DNA of 64,000 bases from Scolanthus callimorphus. Its lineage: Eukaryota; Cnidaria; Anthozoa; Actiniaria; Edwardsiidae. Below, one piece after another: positions 11,032-24,500 of this stretch. Positions within the stretch are counted from its first letter, which is position 1, and every line of letters starts with the position of its first letter. A program made the position numbers and the translations under genes. The DNA lies in assembly GCA_033964015.1 (NCBI GenBank), contig CM066919.1:5236101-5300100 (forward strand), written 5' to 3'. The notes under the pieces were generated by a model. The model was given only the letters and a program-made list of their open reading frames with translations. It was not told where the DNA came from and ran no database searches.

Positions 11032-12164
11032 AGGAACGTGTCATTATTTACCGGGGGGGGGGGGGAGAGGGCTCCCATTTTTTTCAAACAAAGCTAAAAA
11101 AAATTAGGACCCATCCGCTTGAATATAACAAAAAAATTGTGACCCTCCCCCAGTCATAGGTAAAAAAAATAGTGACCCTCCCCATGTAATTGATATTTTC
11201 TGAAAAAATAGTTAGACTCTTGTCCGAATGTCTCTTTTCTTTTCTTAAAGTACAAATACTTTTTTCTTACTTCTGTTAAAGGTAAGGAACCGCGGTCATT
11301 ATTTATCGCCTCGATTATTTACGTGAGAGGATTTTGGGTAAACGGTAAAAATGCAGTGATCCTTCCTCTATAAGTACAATGATTAACGTGATCCCACCTC
11401 TCCCGTTCCTATTTGACCTAGTACTGATTCAAAAGACATTTTACAGAAAAAGGGGCTCGCACTTTTCTTTCGTTGCGCGCGAAGCGCGCCCGAATTTCGA
11501 TAACGCATTTCATCAAGCCTAAGAGAAAGCCTAAGAGAACATGTTTTGTGTACGGTATAGTAAACAAAGTCTGTCAGGAGCCCAGGAAGAACGCTACCTC
11601 AACTATATAGGTTAGATAAAGCTTCTCCCTATCGATGGGTTTCTGAGCCAACAACGTCATATTATTCATGCGCGCAACTGCGCGCCGCAAATGACGAAGT
11701 TATTATGATTCATACGTGAAGCGAGGCCCAATTGACGAATTAATTCTATATGCTTGTAACGTCGAACTCACACTAATACCTGGGTCTTCTTTCAAACATA
11801 GTGACTTCCTGTCTGGCCTATCATTGCAGGGTATTTTGGGAGAGTTTGCTTTTCCTCATCAAGATACACTCGTTGTTAAAACGTCGTGAGGGTAGCGTCT
11901 TCGTTACTGAAAGAGCATGTAATATGTCATTCTTTCTGCGCGCGAAGCGCGCCGAAGTCTTTATTAAGTAAAAAACATCATGAGCTTTTGGTAAAAACGC
12001 AGATGATATAGAAGTTGCATCTGTTTCACTCTCTTCATCGTCCAAATGTTGTTGAAAAAATTATGATCCTCCCCCAAACAGGAGTGAAAAAAATGTTGAC
12101 CCTCCCTTTGTGGACCCTCCCCACAAAAATAGGAGCCCCCCCGCTAAATAATGACACGTCCCTA
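11032..12164. mobile_element. 1.13-kb inverted-repeat element with G-tract ends
   Basis: AGGAACGTGTCATTATTTA next to a G tract at the left and TAAATAATGACACGTCCCT next to a C tract at the right. Subterminal GACCCTCCC motifs recur at both sides. No transposase found. Confidence 0.65.
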
Positions 12165-12578
12165 AATTCCTTGGCGTCTGTCAAGAGAAGGTTTGTGATT
12201 GGCGGATGTTTTTTTTCCCGCTATTGGTGCGCGTACGTGCAACGCCAACGGATGAAAGGCCATTTCATGCAGTTTTGATGAAGTAGCGAGGGGAGCAGAG
12301 GAAAAAATTCCCTGGGTCTCCGAGGATGCCCTTTAGTACTAAGAAGAGAAGGAAGGTCGAACGGCTCGTCGGTCTCGGAAATCCAAAGTGGCAGTCTTCT
12401 GTAACTGTTAACTGCCACAGGGTACCCATGCGCACGATGGACGAAGGCCTGGCTACAAAATGCCAAAATGGCGGCTACCACGAGAAAAATAGTTCTTCTT
12501 GTCACTTCAAATCGGTCAATCCTGAATGATTGAAGCCCTCACAAAGAAAAAAAACTCTAACAATACGCTCCTTTAGCA

Positions 12579-12581
12579 ATG
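12579..12581 (+). CDS. CABIN1: CABIN1 exon 1 coding part: start codon only
   Basis: The bases tagcaATG are followed directly by gtaagaatcc, a consensus donor. The coding part of exon 1 is therefore just ATG, with the rest 5' UTR. Exon 2 continues in phase 0 as IRLSALN, matching the known MIRIAALN start of vertebrate CABIN1. Confidence 0.8.
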
Positions 12582-15500
12582 GTAAGAATCCAAGCAAAGG
12601 CCGTATAGTGTGTAGAAACCTTGTGTTTCTATGATTATATTCTCAGAATGCTCACTCGGTGTTCGGCACATTCTCATGATTTACTTATTTTCAAGATTCG
12701 TTTGAGCGCTCTAAATGACGATTCTAGCGAAGAGAGTGAGCCGGAGAGGACACAGGAGAGTATCAAACAAGCACAGGTAATGCAATCAGTGGAACATTCC
12801 GGCATTTCTACTTTCTAAACTCAAAGTCAAAGACTTTGGCAGAACTCCACATGGTTGCAAATTAGGTACTAGTGGCACTTTGAACAACAAGATTGTTTTG
12901 GTTTGTAGGAAGCAGAGGCATTAGATCTCTACAACAAGGCTCTACAATACCAGCAATCAGAGGAACTTGGCAAAGCAGAAGAAGCATACAACAGTCTACT
13001 GCACACTCAGCTGGTGAAGGAGGTACGAACATACATACACACCCGGCGTAGCCAATCGACGAAATCAATAATCAATAAAAATCGAAATCAATCAATATCA
13101 ATTAATCGATTGATATTGAAAATTGATGATCAATCAATGTTGGTTCTCTGTGTGACCATTATTGATTGATATTGGGAATCAATATCAATCGATGAATAGC
13201 TGTATATCGATTGAAATCGATTCCCCTTTTCCTTCTGGTAACATATTTTCACCATGCATACCTCAATTATGAGCACTCGTGGTATCATTTCACAATTTTA
13301 CTTCACTTGTTAGTGTTAACGGCCAATCACCGGCTATAAACTGCTTGAGCTCCTTGTTCAGCGAACTCCGTAAATTGATGGAAATGTTTTTGACCTGCCG
13401 CCTGTTTCCCCCGTGGCACGTTCCTCCCTTTCCTGAGTAACTCAACACTGTAAACAAATACCAAGCATGCCGTGGGAAAGAAAACATTTTCCTTGATTTA
13501 TGGACATTTGCCGAACACAGACAAAATCAACTGCAGAACTTCCCGTAACAGCGGGATAAAATAACGTGTCAATTAAGTACTTATCAATTGAATCGATCAC
13601 CATCGATTACAGTCTATCAACCTATTTGTGTGACCTATCGATTGAACAATAACAATCAATACCAGTTAAGTAATTATATTGATTGATATCGATTGATCGA
13701 TTGGTTTTCTGATGATCAATTTTCATCGATTGGCTACGCCGGGATACGCATCACAGAAAAAATCCATACCTTCTCCATGGGAGGGATTTGGATATTCCAG
13801 AATGGTGGGACCATTCCCACTGTGAGGTAAACATCAACAAACTGAGACAATGCCAGTGCATGCATTGTGCATGTTATTTGTAAACAAAACACTCCAAAAA
13901 GTCTCTAAGAGCCATTTAATTATTTTCTTTTCACAGGCTCCCCATCCAGATGAAGATGAAGTTCTACACAAACCAGGACAGGTCCTCAAATATTCAGCTT
14001 ACAAGAACTTGGCTGTGCTTGCAGAGAAGAGAGGAGATCTAGAGAAAGCTACGGATGCATATTTGGAGGTACAGTTAGTGCCTTTGAGCTCATGATAATA
14101 TGTTCATAATGAACTCACAGAGCACTGCACCAAAGTCTCAAGTTATCTTGCAACAGTCTTTAAATAACATTATTATATAGCTGGTATTTATTCTATCAAA
14201 GCGAGCGCTCTGATTGGTTCTATCATGGTCACGTGGTAAAGTACAAAACTCAATGTAGCCCACGCGGCGGGAAAGTTGGCGGGAAAGTTGTTGTTTATTT
14301 TGTTGTGCTTTCTTTTTGCTATATAATAAACACTTAATGACTGCACCCTCGGGAAACAGCGAGTTTTGTTTTCCCTCAAATCTCGATGTTTCCCTCAACT
14401 TCGTCTCGGGAAACATTGAGATTCTCGGGAAAACAAAACTCGCCCTCGGAAGCAGTCATTAAGTGTATAATAGTACAGGTATATAACAACACCACCAACA
14501 ACAAAAGCAACAACAACATTTTTCTGTTCTTTCTCAGACCAGTTGCCTATGGAGTACAGGTGTAATGTTGACCATAGTATTACCAAGGAGACTAAAAAAA
14601 TACCAAATTCCCTACCCAATAATATAGGTTATTTAGGCTAAACAACAACAAAACACAAAATAATAATAATGAATAAGAAAGTACTAAAACTAAACCTCCC
14701 CCCCCCCAAAAAAAAAGAATTGGCTTGACTCTCCCCAAAGTTTCTGATGAGGGTTGCCACCTTGGATGATTGAAAGTTGTCTTGGCTAGAATGGTTTACC
14801 CTTTTGCCCAATATTACTGTTAGAGCGGATTAATATAATTTGTATGACAAAGTTGTGCAGCTCTTGTTGATTGGCTCTTGCTCTAAGGGCCGTTATTTTC
14901 TGCAGCGACCATGCAATTTCATTGGCTGTCCTCAATTTTACCGTGACTTGCCATGGCAAGTACTTAAGGATACCGTAAACCTTCGCGGGTACCCTTCGTG
15001 CAAAAATTCTCTACGTGGCGCATTTAAATAAACCCCAATAAACTAGATATCATTTTAAAGCTTAATAAATGAAGTTTATGATGACGCAGTTTTTATTCTG
15101 TTTTTTCGAAATCTGCTCTAACGCGGAAAGGAAAATGACAAAACGGTGCAATTTAAATATGCAAAATGTTTGTATAGAAATATGGCGCACATTGGCTTCA
15201 ATTCTGTCTTAAATCAATCAACACTCATTGAATTACTAAAGTGTGTCGCCGATTTTTAATATATTAATCCATTCCAGAATAAGAACTTCCGAAAGTTGAA
15301 GGTTCATTTATTTGATGAGTTTCGGTCTTCGAACAGTAATAAAAGTGCGGGAAATCAAAATATCAAAAATCGCCGACACAATTTCAAAGATCAATATTTT
15401 GACTAACTGCTCGGCAAATTTGACGGCAATCATACGAATCCTTGTGGGCAAACATTTTGGGTCTTTCCATTGAATCGACAGCAAAATCAATACCGAGTTA

Positions 15501-18500
15501 TAGCCATTTGAAGTTGTGTCAACATCTGAAGCGCTAACAGCAGGAGAGCAAACAAATGTGACATGATTGTCCAATTGGAGGCAAGCCTTCTCTGCGCGCG
15601 GGAAAGTATTACTGTGCTCAGATTTCATGTTGCGCTTGAGCTTTGGTACTCGTGGTAATCGCTTTCTCCAACATCTTCAACCATTTCCAGCAACCAAATT
15701 TTCATAAATAATGGGCAAAGTGTCTCTTCAACGAAGAAAGGCAGGCAAGAACATGCCAGGCAAGAAGCGCCAATTTCCTGACCCGAAGGCTAAGTAAACA
15801 AGATTAAAAGATTATAGCGCCTGAATCATGTAACCCAATACAGTTTTAAACTAGATTTTCTTACTTTTCTTCGTGAAATATAAGTTATTCCAATTTTCGT
15901 TTTTGGAATATTGAAATTCCTACCCTAACTTATCGACTAGGATAAAAACAAAAAATTCGTCAAAATGATGCCCGCGAAGGTTTACGATATCCTTACCTAA
16001 GTGCCGCAATCTGTTGTCTGTGATTTGTCTTGCCATGAGGAGGAGAAGGTGAGGTTCAGTATCTACACAGCCAACCAGGTTTTGTGCCATTACCCGATCA
16101 CGACTGTGCCTTGCTGTATCATGGCACTTTTCATAGTCAGGGTGCGGTGGTGCAGATCCACACAATTTGGACATTTCCTCACCTTCTGCACCTTGATAAC
16201 TTTTCCCGCACAATTGGAAAAATTCCTGGAAATTCACTTCTTCAAGACCCCAGATCGTCTTTACAGTTATATATTTCCTCAATTTGTAGCATTTTCTGAG
16301 CGATTTGGATGATAAAAGAACGAAAATCTCTAGAAAACTCGACTCTAAAACTTGCATATCGCTTCCTTACTGAAATTTATGGCGTTCCTGGTGACCAAAA
16401 TAGCCTGGGCCCTAGTTTTCACTTTCCTTGGAAAAACGAGAGCTTGCTGAGAGTTTCTCATTTTTTTCCCCAAAAACTTGCCCTTTTGAGTACAAAAATG
16501 TCCTGTTGATGGAGATTTATACTGCAACTTTCAGTATGTATAAATTGTTTTAGAGGCGAATTAGACTCGTTTTAGAGGTCGTATTATCAGAAATCAAGTA
16601 AGCGATTTAGCCTATTTCTCTTTACATTTACGTTTAAGTTATGTATCAGTCAATTCCAGCGGTGACCAGCGGAACCCAGTGGTGTGCAAATACATTACAT
16701 TAAGCTTAACTTTTAACATCTTCCCCCTGTTTTATCAAAGCTTTTGTGTGTTAAAGCATCTTTTAATATGAATACACAATGGTAGATCATATTTAAACCC
16801 CAAAATTGTTTTAGAGGCGAATCAAATTTATTTTTGAGGCATTTAAATTTCCGCACAATTTGCCTTTTCGGCCTCACATTTTGCCCTGAAATTTCCGCAC
16901 AATTTCCAAAAAATTTCCGCACCCTGTCAGATGCCCTGTCATATGAAATCCGCTTTCAACTTGTAGTTAACATTTCTCTGTAGAAATGCATAATCACATG
17001 CACCAAGTGACTTGGCTAGAAGAGCATCTCTTCCAAGGCTCATATAAAGAAGGCCTAAAAATTATGACATTTTTTCTGATAATTTTGTATTTCAGGCAGT
17101 GACACTGGATGATTCGGATGTGACAGTATGGTACCATGTTGGAATTGTGGCCATGAAATGTTATAATCTTGGACTAGCAAGGCAGGCTTTTCAAGAGGTT
17201 TGTATACTTAGGGGTTACTTGGTCCAAACGTGTGTGTGTGGGGGGGGGGGGGGGAGTCTTCTTTTTATCTAACAACAAGAGTGGATTTTGTTGCGGTTGA
17301 TACAGTAAAAAAAAGTAGTAACACCATGAATCTGCATCACATAAACATGACCTAGGTACCCCCAAACTGAGTTGTTGTGTATTTATTGGTTGTTGTTTCA
17401 GGGACTGAGATGTAACCCCAAGCACTGGCCTTGTCTGAATGAGCTGTGTTCTGTACTCTATGCTATTGGCGATTATGCAGGTATTGTAAATGTTCATCTC
17501 TACAAATAAATGCTGTAGCCAGCTCATCTCACACATGTTGTTGTACTGTGCATCATATAATATTGCTCAGAAATTCGATGTTTGAGGCGTGGGGGGGGGG
17601 GGGGGGGGTGAATGCTTGTTGAGAAAAACAATTTGACACCTAAAAGATACCAAAATGGGTGTGGCTAAGCTTCAGAATAACCCCTAAAAGATACCATTAA
17701 CAATAGCCCATTTCGCGGTTAAAAACATGCTGCACTTTGAGAGGCCTGTATTTTACACCAAAGAGAGGCTCAAGCGGGCAATGTTGTTCATGGCGGGAAT
17801 GCAGGAAAGTTGAGAAAGTTATATTTTCGCCACTACTGGCATACATAGGCTATTAAATGGGCTATTAAGACATATAATGTCAATTCATCTTTTCCCAACA
17901 ACTGACACAACGGCAGAAAACTGAGGTTTTACCCATAGCAATTCAAAGCACTCTTTCTTTGGAGGGCAACCTAACAGATACAGCAGGCCACGATATTAAC
18001 CCATAAAAGATATGATGAGTTCCCCCTCTCGATCAATATGGGAGCCCCCCCCCCCCCCCCCAACTTTTTTTGTTATTTTTTATTGTTTCTCATCTCAAAA
18101 CAAGCTTATTTTAGAGCTATAAATGAACAAAGAAAGAAACAAAACGTTTTACTTGGTTTGTGACCCTTTCATTCATTTAATGTGTACCCCTAAAAAAAAT
18201 TAATACTATTTATTAGTGAAATTTTGGACCAGTGATTACGTAATGGACGAGAAAACTGGTATTCATACGTCTCCTTTTCTAAATGGAAATTCATATACTT
18301 ATAATACTCCCTAATATACCTTATCTGCTTGAGTTGGGTTGGTTTGTTTCCCTAATTGTCACTCATGCGAAACAATTTCTTTGTTGGGTCACATGAATAT
18401 TAAAGAGCTTGCTTGTGCGTTAAGGGAAAAAACAAAAGATTCCGTTCGCTTGAGTGCCACTTGGGGAAACAAACCACAACCCCCCTCGAGCAGAAAAGGT

Positions 18501-21500
18501 CTATTGTAAGCTAGGCAACTAATGTGTTTTTTTTTTTGTGCAGCTTGTTTGGTCATGATAGCTGAAGCATTAGAAAGAGATGAGTGCTTCATTAAAGGTA
18601 CATTCTAATTAACTAGTTTTGTACTCTATAGAATTTGTATGGAGATGACAAATTATGAAGTAACTCTTAAGGTAGCTATCACATTAGTGCAAGTACTGTA
18701 ATTCTGTTATATCTTTAGGAATTGCCCTCAGAGACAAGATATTTCAGAAGAATCTTATCTTAGGAATGATTTCCAACACTTGAGGTAATTGAAAGACAAA
18801 AGTAGTAGTACTACGTGTAGTATGGGAGCTTCAAATTCATCTCACATGTATAATATATACCGGTAGATTTAGCCACTGGCTAAAAGCGGAGCTCCCGGAT
18901 ACATATTTTTTCACAGGTGCGCAGTATTTTCACGCACAAATGAGACACGGTTTTGGGGTTGCTTGTGGTATGTTGGCCAGGCAGACACGCACAGACGTGC
19001 CCACGGTACTCATGGGAATACCGCTGATTCATGAAAAACGAAGTCGATTGTATATCTGGGTTATACTTTGAGATTTTGTATTTTTCCAATGGTGCTCCGC
19101 TCTGCGCCCTTCGGTCTCTAAGTAGCGCCGCTATAATCAATTCAAGGGCTAAATAAAACAAAGTTGTGGACAAAAATGAACCATAAGAGGTGTAATGAAT
19201 TCGTTGCAATTAGATACAGCTTTTTGCGTTGTTTTGGGCGATGCAAAGTTGCGTTCCGATGGCATGAACGCTACGTTCCTTTGAGCCACACGAGACGCTG
19301 CTACAACGTTTTGAAACGCTCCACCAATCAAATCGCGTCATTTTGAGAGCACGCTTTCTTTTCTGTCTCGTTTCATTTAGAGTTTCATTGTTGTTTTCAG
19401 GGTTCTTTTTGAGACTTCCATGGAAGAAGACTTTAGTGAGGAAGCCACAACCGTAAGTACTCATGTACAATGATAATACGTTCTAGGAGCATTATGCACT
19501 GTGTACATTTCATTCGCGCAAGCTGTTCTGACCAGTTAGAGTTATTTTGTGAAATGTCCAAGCCATTTTCATGAGCTGGACAAATTGTTTTCGTAATCTG
19601 TTCAAAAATTGCACAAGAAATGTACGAGATACATTTAGATTGTTTTTGTACCATAATATACGAAACGTATTTTGACTAAATCATTGTACTTTTCACTTCT
19701 GAAGCACGTGAAGGAAGCCCTAACTCTAAGAGAAGAGAGGCTAAAACTGATTGAGGAGTCAAGGAAAGAACCACCGCCTTTCGAGCCATGCAAAGCCCTT
19801 ACGTCATACACGTATGTGTTAATAACTGTGCACTTTAAGCAGGGATCAAACGGTGATGAGAGTTGATGAGAGTTAATGAGAGTTCCAACTATCATCCATT
19901 CTCATCTACTCTAACGAGAAGCGATCAAACGGTGATGAGAGTTGATGAGAGTTCCAACTATCATCCAAACTCATCTTCTCTCACGAGAAGCGATCAAACG
20001 GTGATGGGAGTTGATGAGAGCTAATGAGAGTTAACTATCATCCATTCTCATCTACTCTCACGAGAAGCGATAAAGCGGTGATGAGAGCTAATGAGAGTTC
20101 CATCTCTCATCTACTCTCACAAGAAGCGATAAAACGGTGATGAGAGTTGATGAGAGCTAATGAGAGTTCCATATATCATCCATTCTCATCTACTCTCACA
20201 AGAAGCGATCAAACAGTGATAAGAGTTCCATCTATCATCCATTCTCATCTACTCTCACAAGAAGCGATCAAACAGTGATGAGAGTTGATGAGAGTCAGCC
20301 GGAAGTCGCGCAAGCAATCTTGTGTGAGCACTAGTACCCAGTTCCTTTCCACACAGTTCTTTGGAACCAAATGAGCCTGCAGTTCTTTTGGCGACAGCTG
20401 CTGACTGAAAAACTCTCATCCGCTCGATCAAATGGTAAACAACTCTCCTGAAAAATTTCCCTGCTGACACAAATGTCATAACCTCGTCCAGGATCGTGGA
20501 CGTACTTGACTGGCTTGGCTGGTTTTACAAGAATGGCGTCAGTGTTTTTGCTTTGAAAACAGCGCGCGCTTTCACGAGTGAAATTACCAACACACAACAT
20601 TTTTGCTCAAATTTTTAAGAAAATAAAACGATCCCCAAACTTTAGAATGAGTATCGGAGCAATGTTTAAGCCTTAAATTGAGTAAACGAGCCATCTAAAG
20701 GCCACAAAAAGTGATTTTGTGTAAGTTGTAGAGCAGATAAATTGCCTATTTCTTGCTCGCGCGCACAAACTTGATCGACCAGTTTCTCCAAGCTCACGCC
20801 ATGTTCTCGCACATGCGCGACAGAGAAATGTGCAGAGGCTACTTTTGCGTAGTTGAAGAACACAAGAAAACATTAAAAGTAAAAGAAAATGCAGGGAGAT
20901 AAAAAGTAGCCTCTGCTCGCAGGAAAATAAAAAATGTGAACATGTTCAAAGTGCACGAAAGCGGATGAGAGTGAGTGAGAGTCGAGTTCGCGATCAAACG
21001 GAGAAACTGTCATCAACTCTCATCAACTCTCGTCACCGTTTGATCGCGCCTTTAGAGCGAGTTTCAGATGAGTGCCGAAAAGTATTTTTATTTGCGTGTA
21101 CTTTGCAAACTCATTGGTCCCTCATTTCTATCAACCAATGAAATTTTGAACAAAACGCATCTGTGTATTTAGTGATCACGTGCTCACCGCATGACGGTCT
21201 TTTTATTTGTCTTGGCTTACAAAGAAACAGTCACGTGCTCACCTCGTGGTAGTGTTTTTTCTTTGCTTGTGATTGGCTCACGAGGAAGCCATTCAGCAGC
21301 AACGTTTCTTGAAACACCCGAGAATTCTAGTGCCCGAAAGATTGTTCGTTTTCTTTTCTACCCTGTTAATTTGAATGGTCTAGTTGTCAATCTTTACAAA
21401 TGCACTATTAATCAAAAATAAATATTCCGAAAATTGATCACGTAAAGTAACAACAGGAGTATGAGCACAGAACATCAAAAAATGTGCTTCATCTCCGACA

Positions 21501-24500
21501 TTGAGACCAGATTGAGCACAACACACAGGTTACAGACGCTCGTCTCGTACATATTTTTCTTTAAAACTGTTCCACAATGCAGTAACCAATATTATATAGT
21601 GAATAATGCATGGGCGCGCGGAGATATGGAATTTATCTTCGAGTGTTCACATTGATATATATTTATTGCCTCTCTACGTAGGTGGGCTATATAGTGAATA
21701 ATGCATGGGCGCGCGGAGATATGGAATTTATCTTCGAGTGTTCACATTGATATATTTTATTGCCCCTCTACCAGGTGGGCATCTCTTGGAGAATGCTTTG
21801 TGGCGCTGTATGATCACCTTACCTTACCAGACAACCCACAGGTACAGTGCATTACTTACCCTTGTGAGAACCGATCAGAGATATTGTTAAAGGTCCTTTA
21901 CGATCCTGCTAAGTCCTGCTACATGATCTTTAAGTAGCGCTCCGTCTAGGAACGATAGCGTGAACGGCTATCGGGAATTTGATTTATGCTTTGTGTAAAT
22001 TTTTTAATTGTTAAATTTCTAAAAAACTTATTGGCTTGGTCAACAAATCCTGGCCTTCTGATTGGTTGAAATTTGTTTTTCGCCGTTTTTGTAGCGAAAT
22101 ACTTCGTTTGCAGTACTGAATTCTTTCCGAATAGGTCTTCCAGATATGTCCGAGCATTTCGTTGGTTCAATAAGAAAACGAGTGTGAGCATCACTAGACG
22201 ACCACTGTTTCCGCGGCCCTATTGTTTTCGCTATAGTTCTTAGACGGAGCGCTACTTAAAGGTCTGCTAACTGGTCAATAATGTAGGAAAGATAGTAGGT
22301 GCCATAAAAGTAGTTAGTAGTAGCAATAGCGAGTTTCCCATGGTGCAATGCAGCCTCGGGGCCTCCCCTGGCACCAGTCACACTGATTTCTCAGTGGAAA
22401 TTATATTTACTCAGCGGAGGTATCAGGGAGGGAAGACAAGAATTAACGCTCCCTGAAAATAAGCAATCACGCAGATTGGCATTCTCGAACCGAGAGCTCC
22501 TCCGTCTCGTCACCACGCGGGGGAGGCTCTGGTGACAGCCACTGACGCAGCCGTTGAGAGAAAGAGCTACATGCGCATGCTCAAACGTTCAAAAACAGCC
22601 AATCAGCGAAGGCCCTCAAATGGATGTCACCAGAGCGTCCCCTGCGAGGTGCTAACGCGTGCATGAATCTGATCAACCGCTAGCCACCTGTGGGCCTGCC
22701 TGAAGGCTCAACAATCTATCTTGACACAGTAATTATGCAATAATGGAGTTCTGGAGCATACACTGCTAGCCACCCAAACTGGATTCCAAACTTTATATTA
22801 TGTAGCCATACTTTGGGAGATAAAACAGCAGCACATGGATAACGTGCCATAGAGACCTGCATGCAAATAAACCAGAAACATATAACTTAGTTAAAGCATG
22901 TAACGGCGAACCAAGCTGTGGATTATTCGAGATGAATTTATGACCATATTTGGTCAATAATGAACTCTCGACTGCTAACCCAAGTAGGTTTTCTCTTCGT
23001 GATATTTCATTTTTTGCTCATATAAAGAAGAGCAACATTGGTAAGTGATAATATACTAACATTTAACATCTTGAAGTCTTGCAACAACATTATTTTCAAA
23101 ATCTGTCCAATTGTTTATTCTGCGAATATTCCGCAGCTTGGCACTAAAGTAATGTATGTTTGTTACACGTTTCAACTCACTCTTGCTCCACTTAGGTCTG
23201 CTTCTTATTCAGTAGCGATAAGTGTTTTTGTTTTTCAGTCACTTGCCAGAAAAATAAATCTAGAAAGTTACTACAAGGCCATCGTTACCCCAGGTATGTA
23301 GGAGCACCGTTGAAAGTATACAAGACTTGCTTATTTCTCACGCTATAGGAGGATCCTTTGTTTACAGTCTGAACTCATTTGCATAAGCAGGTTCTAGATT
23401 CTGAATGTTCGAAAGAGATCAGAAGTAATCAACACTGAATATCAATAGCGGAACATCAGTGAAGCCTACTCAGAAAATTTGAAGGTTATACATTCAGTTG
23501 TAACGGCGCAGTTAAATTTTTATATGTAGAGAGAACATGAGAGAAAATGTGGGTTAATGAGCTTTTTGCCTCACAGAAATCCACTCATTTTTAAAAACCT
23601 TCGCAAAGCCTCCAAAACTTCATGAAAACGTTACTACGTTCTTGGGAGCAGTAATTATTTGATCTCAAACAATTTGATGACATTTTTAAAGAGCAAAGAG
23701 GCTTTCTCAAAAGCCTTGAGTTGCTTGGGTGGCAGGAGGCTCATTAGCCCACATGTTTTCTGTAAATTGAACTTCTCGCAATGCGCTCATAATTTGAATG
23801 ACGAACGTAAATCTTTCTAATGACGCTTCATTCGCCAGGCGCTATTGAAATCCAGAACAATTCTTTTTGTAGCTCCCTTACGCTTGCTGATTTTCACTAT
23901 TGCTTGAAAAATGCAAACAATGACGTCACAAGATATCCGCCTATTCGTACAGCCAGGAAAGGAACAATTAAAATGGTGAACCATGTTCACTTCAATTTTG
24001 CATCTCGTACTTCCAGCCCTTCCAGGGTCTGTCCTTCAAAACGATACCAAGATACCTTGCGGTCTCAACTAGAACATTTTGAATTGGTCGAGGTCTTCTT
24101 GTAAAAGGTTGTTTGGTACTTGGTCATTGGTGTTTCATCCCCTGCGTGGCATTCAGGGCGCTCCATTTTATGACGGGTTTTCGGACACAAGTGTTCGAGA
24201 TAATCACTGTTGACATTTTCACAATATTTTGGAGGCTCTACACTGGTTTTAAAAAATGTGTAGATTATTGGGTAGCAAAAGGTTAATTACCTCCTGATTT
24301 TTGTTTCTAAATTGAACATTTCACTGGGCCTTTACAACTGAATGTATAGCCTTCAAATTGTCGGAGTGGACTTTAAATTCTTGCCTCTTAATTTGAACGG
24401 ATGCACAATGAACGAACATAGGTCCGTAGGTCACTTGTGTATGGATTTCTAAGTTTCTAAAACTCATCTTTCAAGGTGGATTTATCTTCGTTCTGGTAAG

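Larger units (their letters stand above)
9456..12578. other. Intergenic region between divergent genes, with MITEs
   Basis: Separates the minus-strand PAN/EGF/discoidin gene from CABIN1. Holds elements at 10399-10624 and 11032-12164 and an AT-rich stretch. Promoters of both genes should lie at its two ends; no TATA box or convincing core motif was identified. The GC-richer 12230-12530 block before the CABIN1 start, with a small ATGGCGGCTACC ORF, is probably its 5' UTR or promoter. Confidence 0.5.

Noticed and set aside
12221..12505. Minus-strand ORF with a signal-peptide-like start (MTRRTIFLVVAAILAFC)
   Set aside because: It overlaps the GC-richer CABIN1 upstream region and has no family resemblance or splice support; likely chance.
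15308..16357. Minus-strand open stretches of 106 and 145 codons in CABIN1 intron 4
   Set aside because: The first lies inside an inverted-repeat element; the second has no recognisable domain. Not enough evidence for a nested gene.
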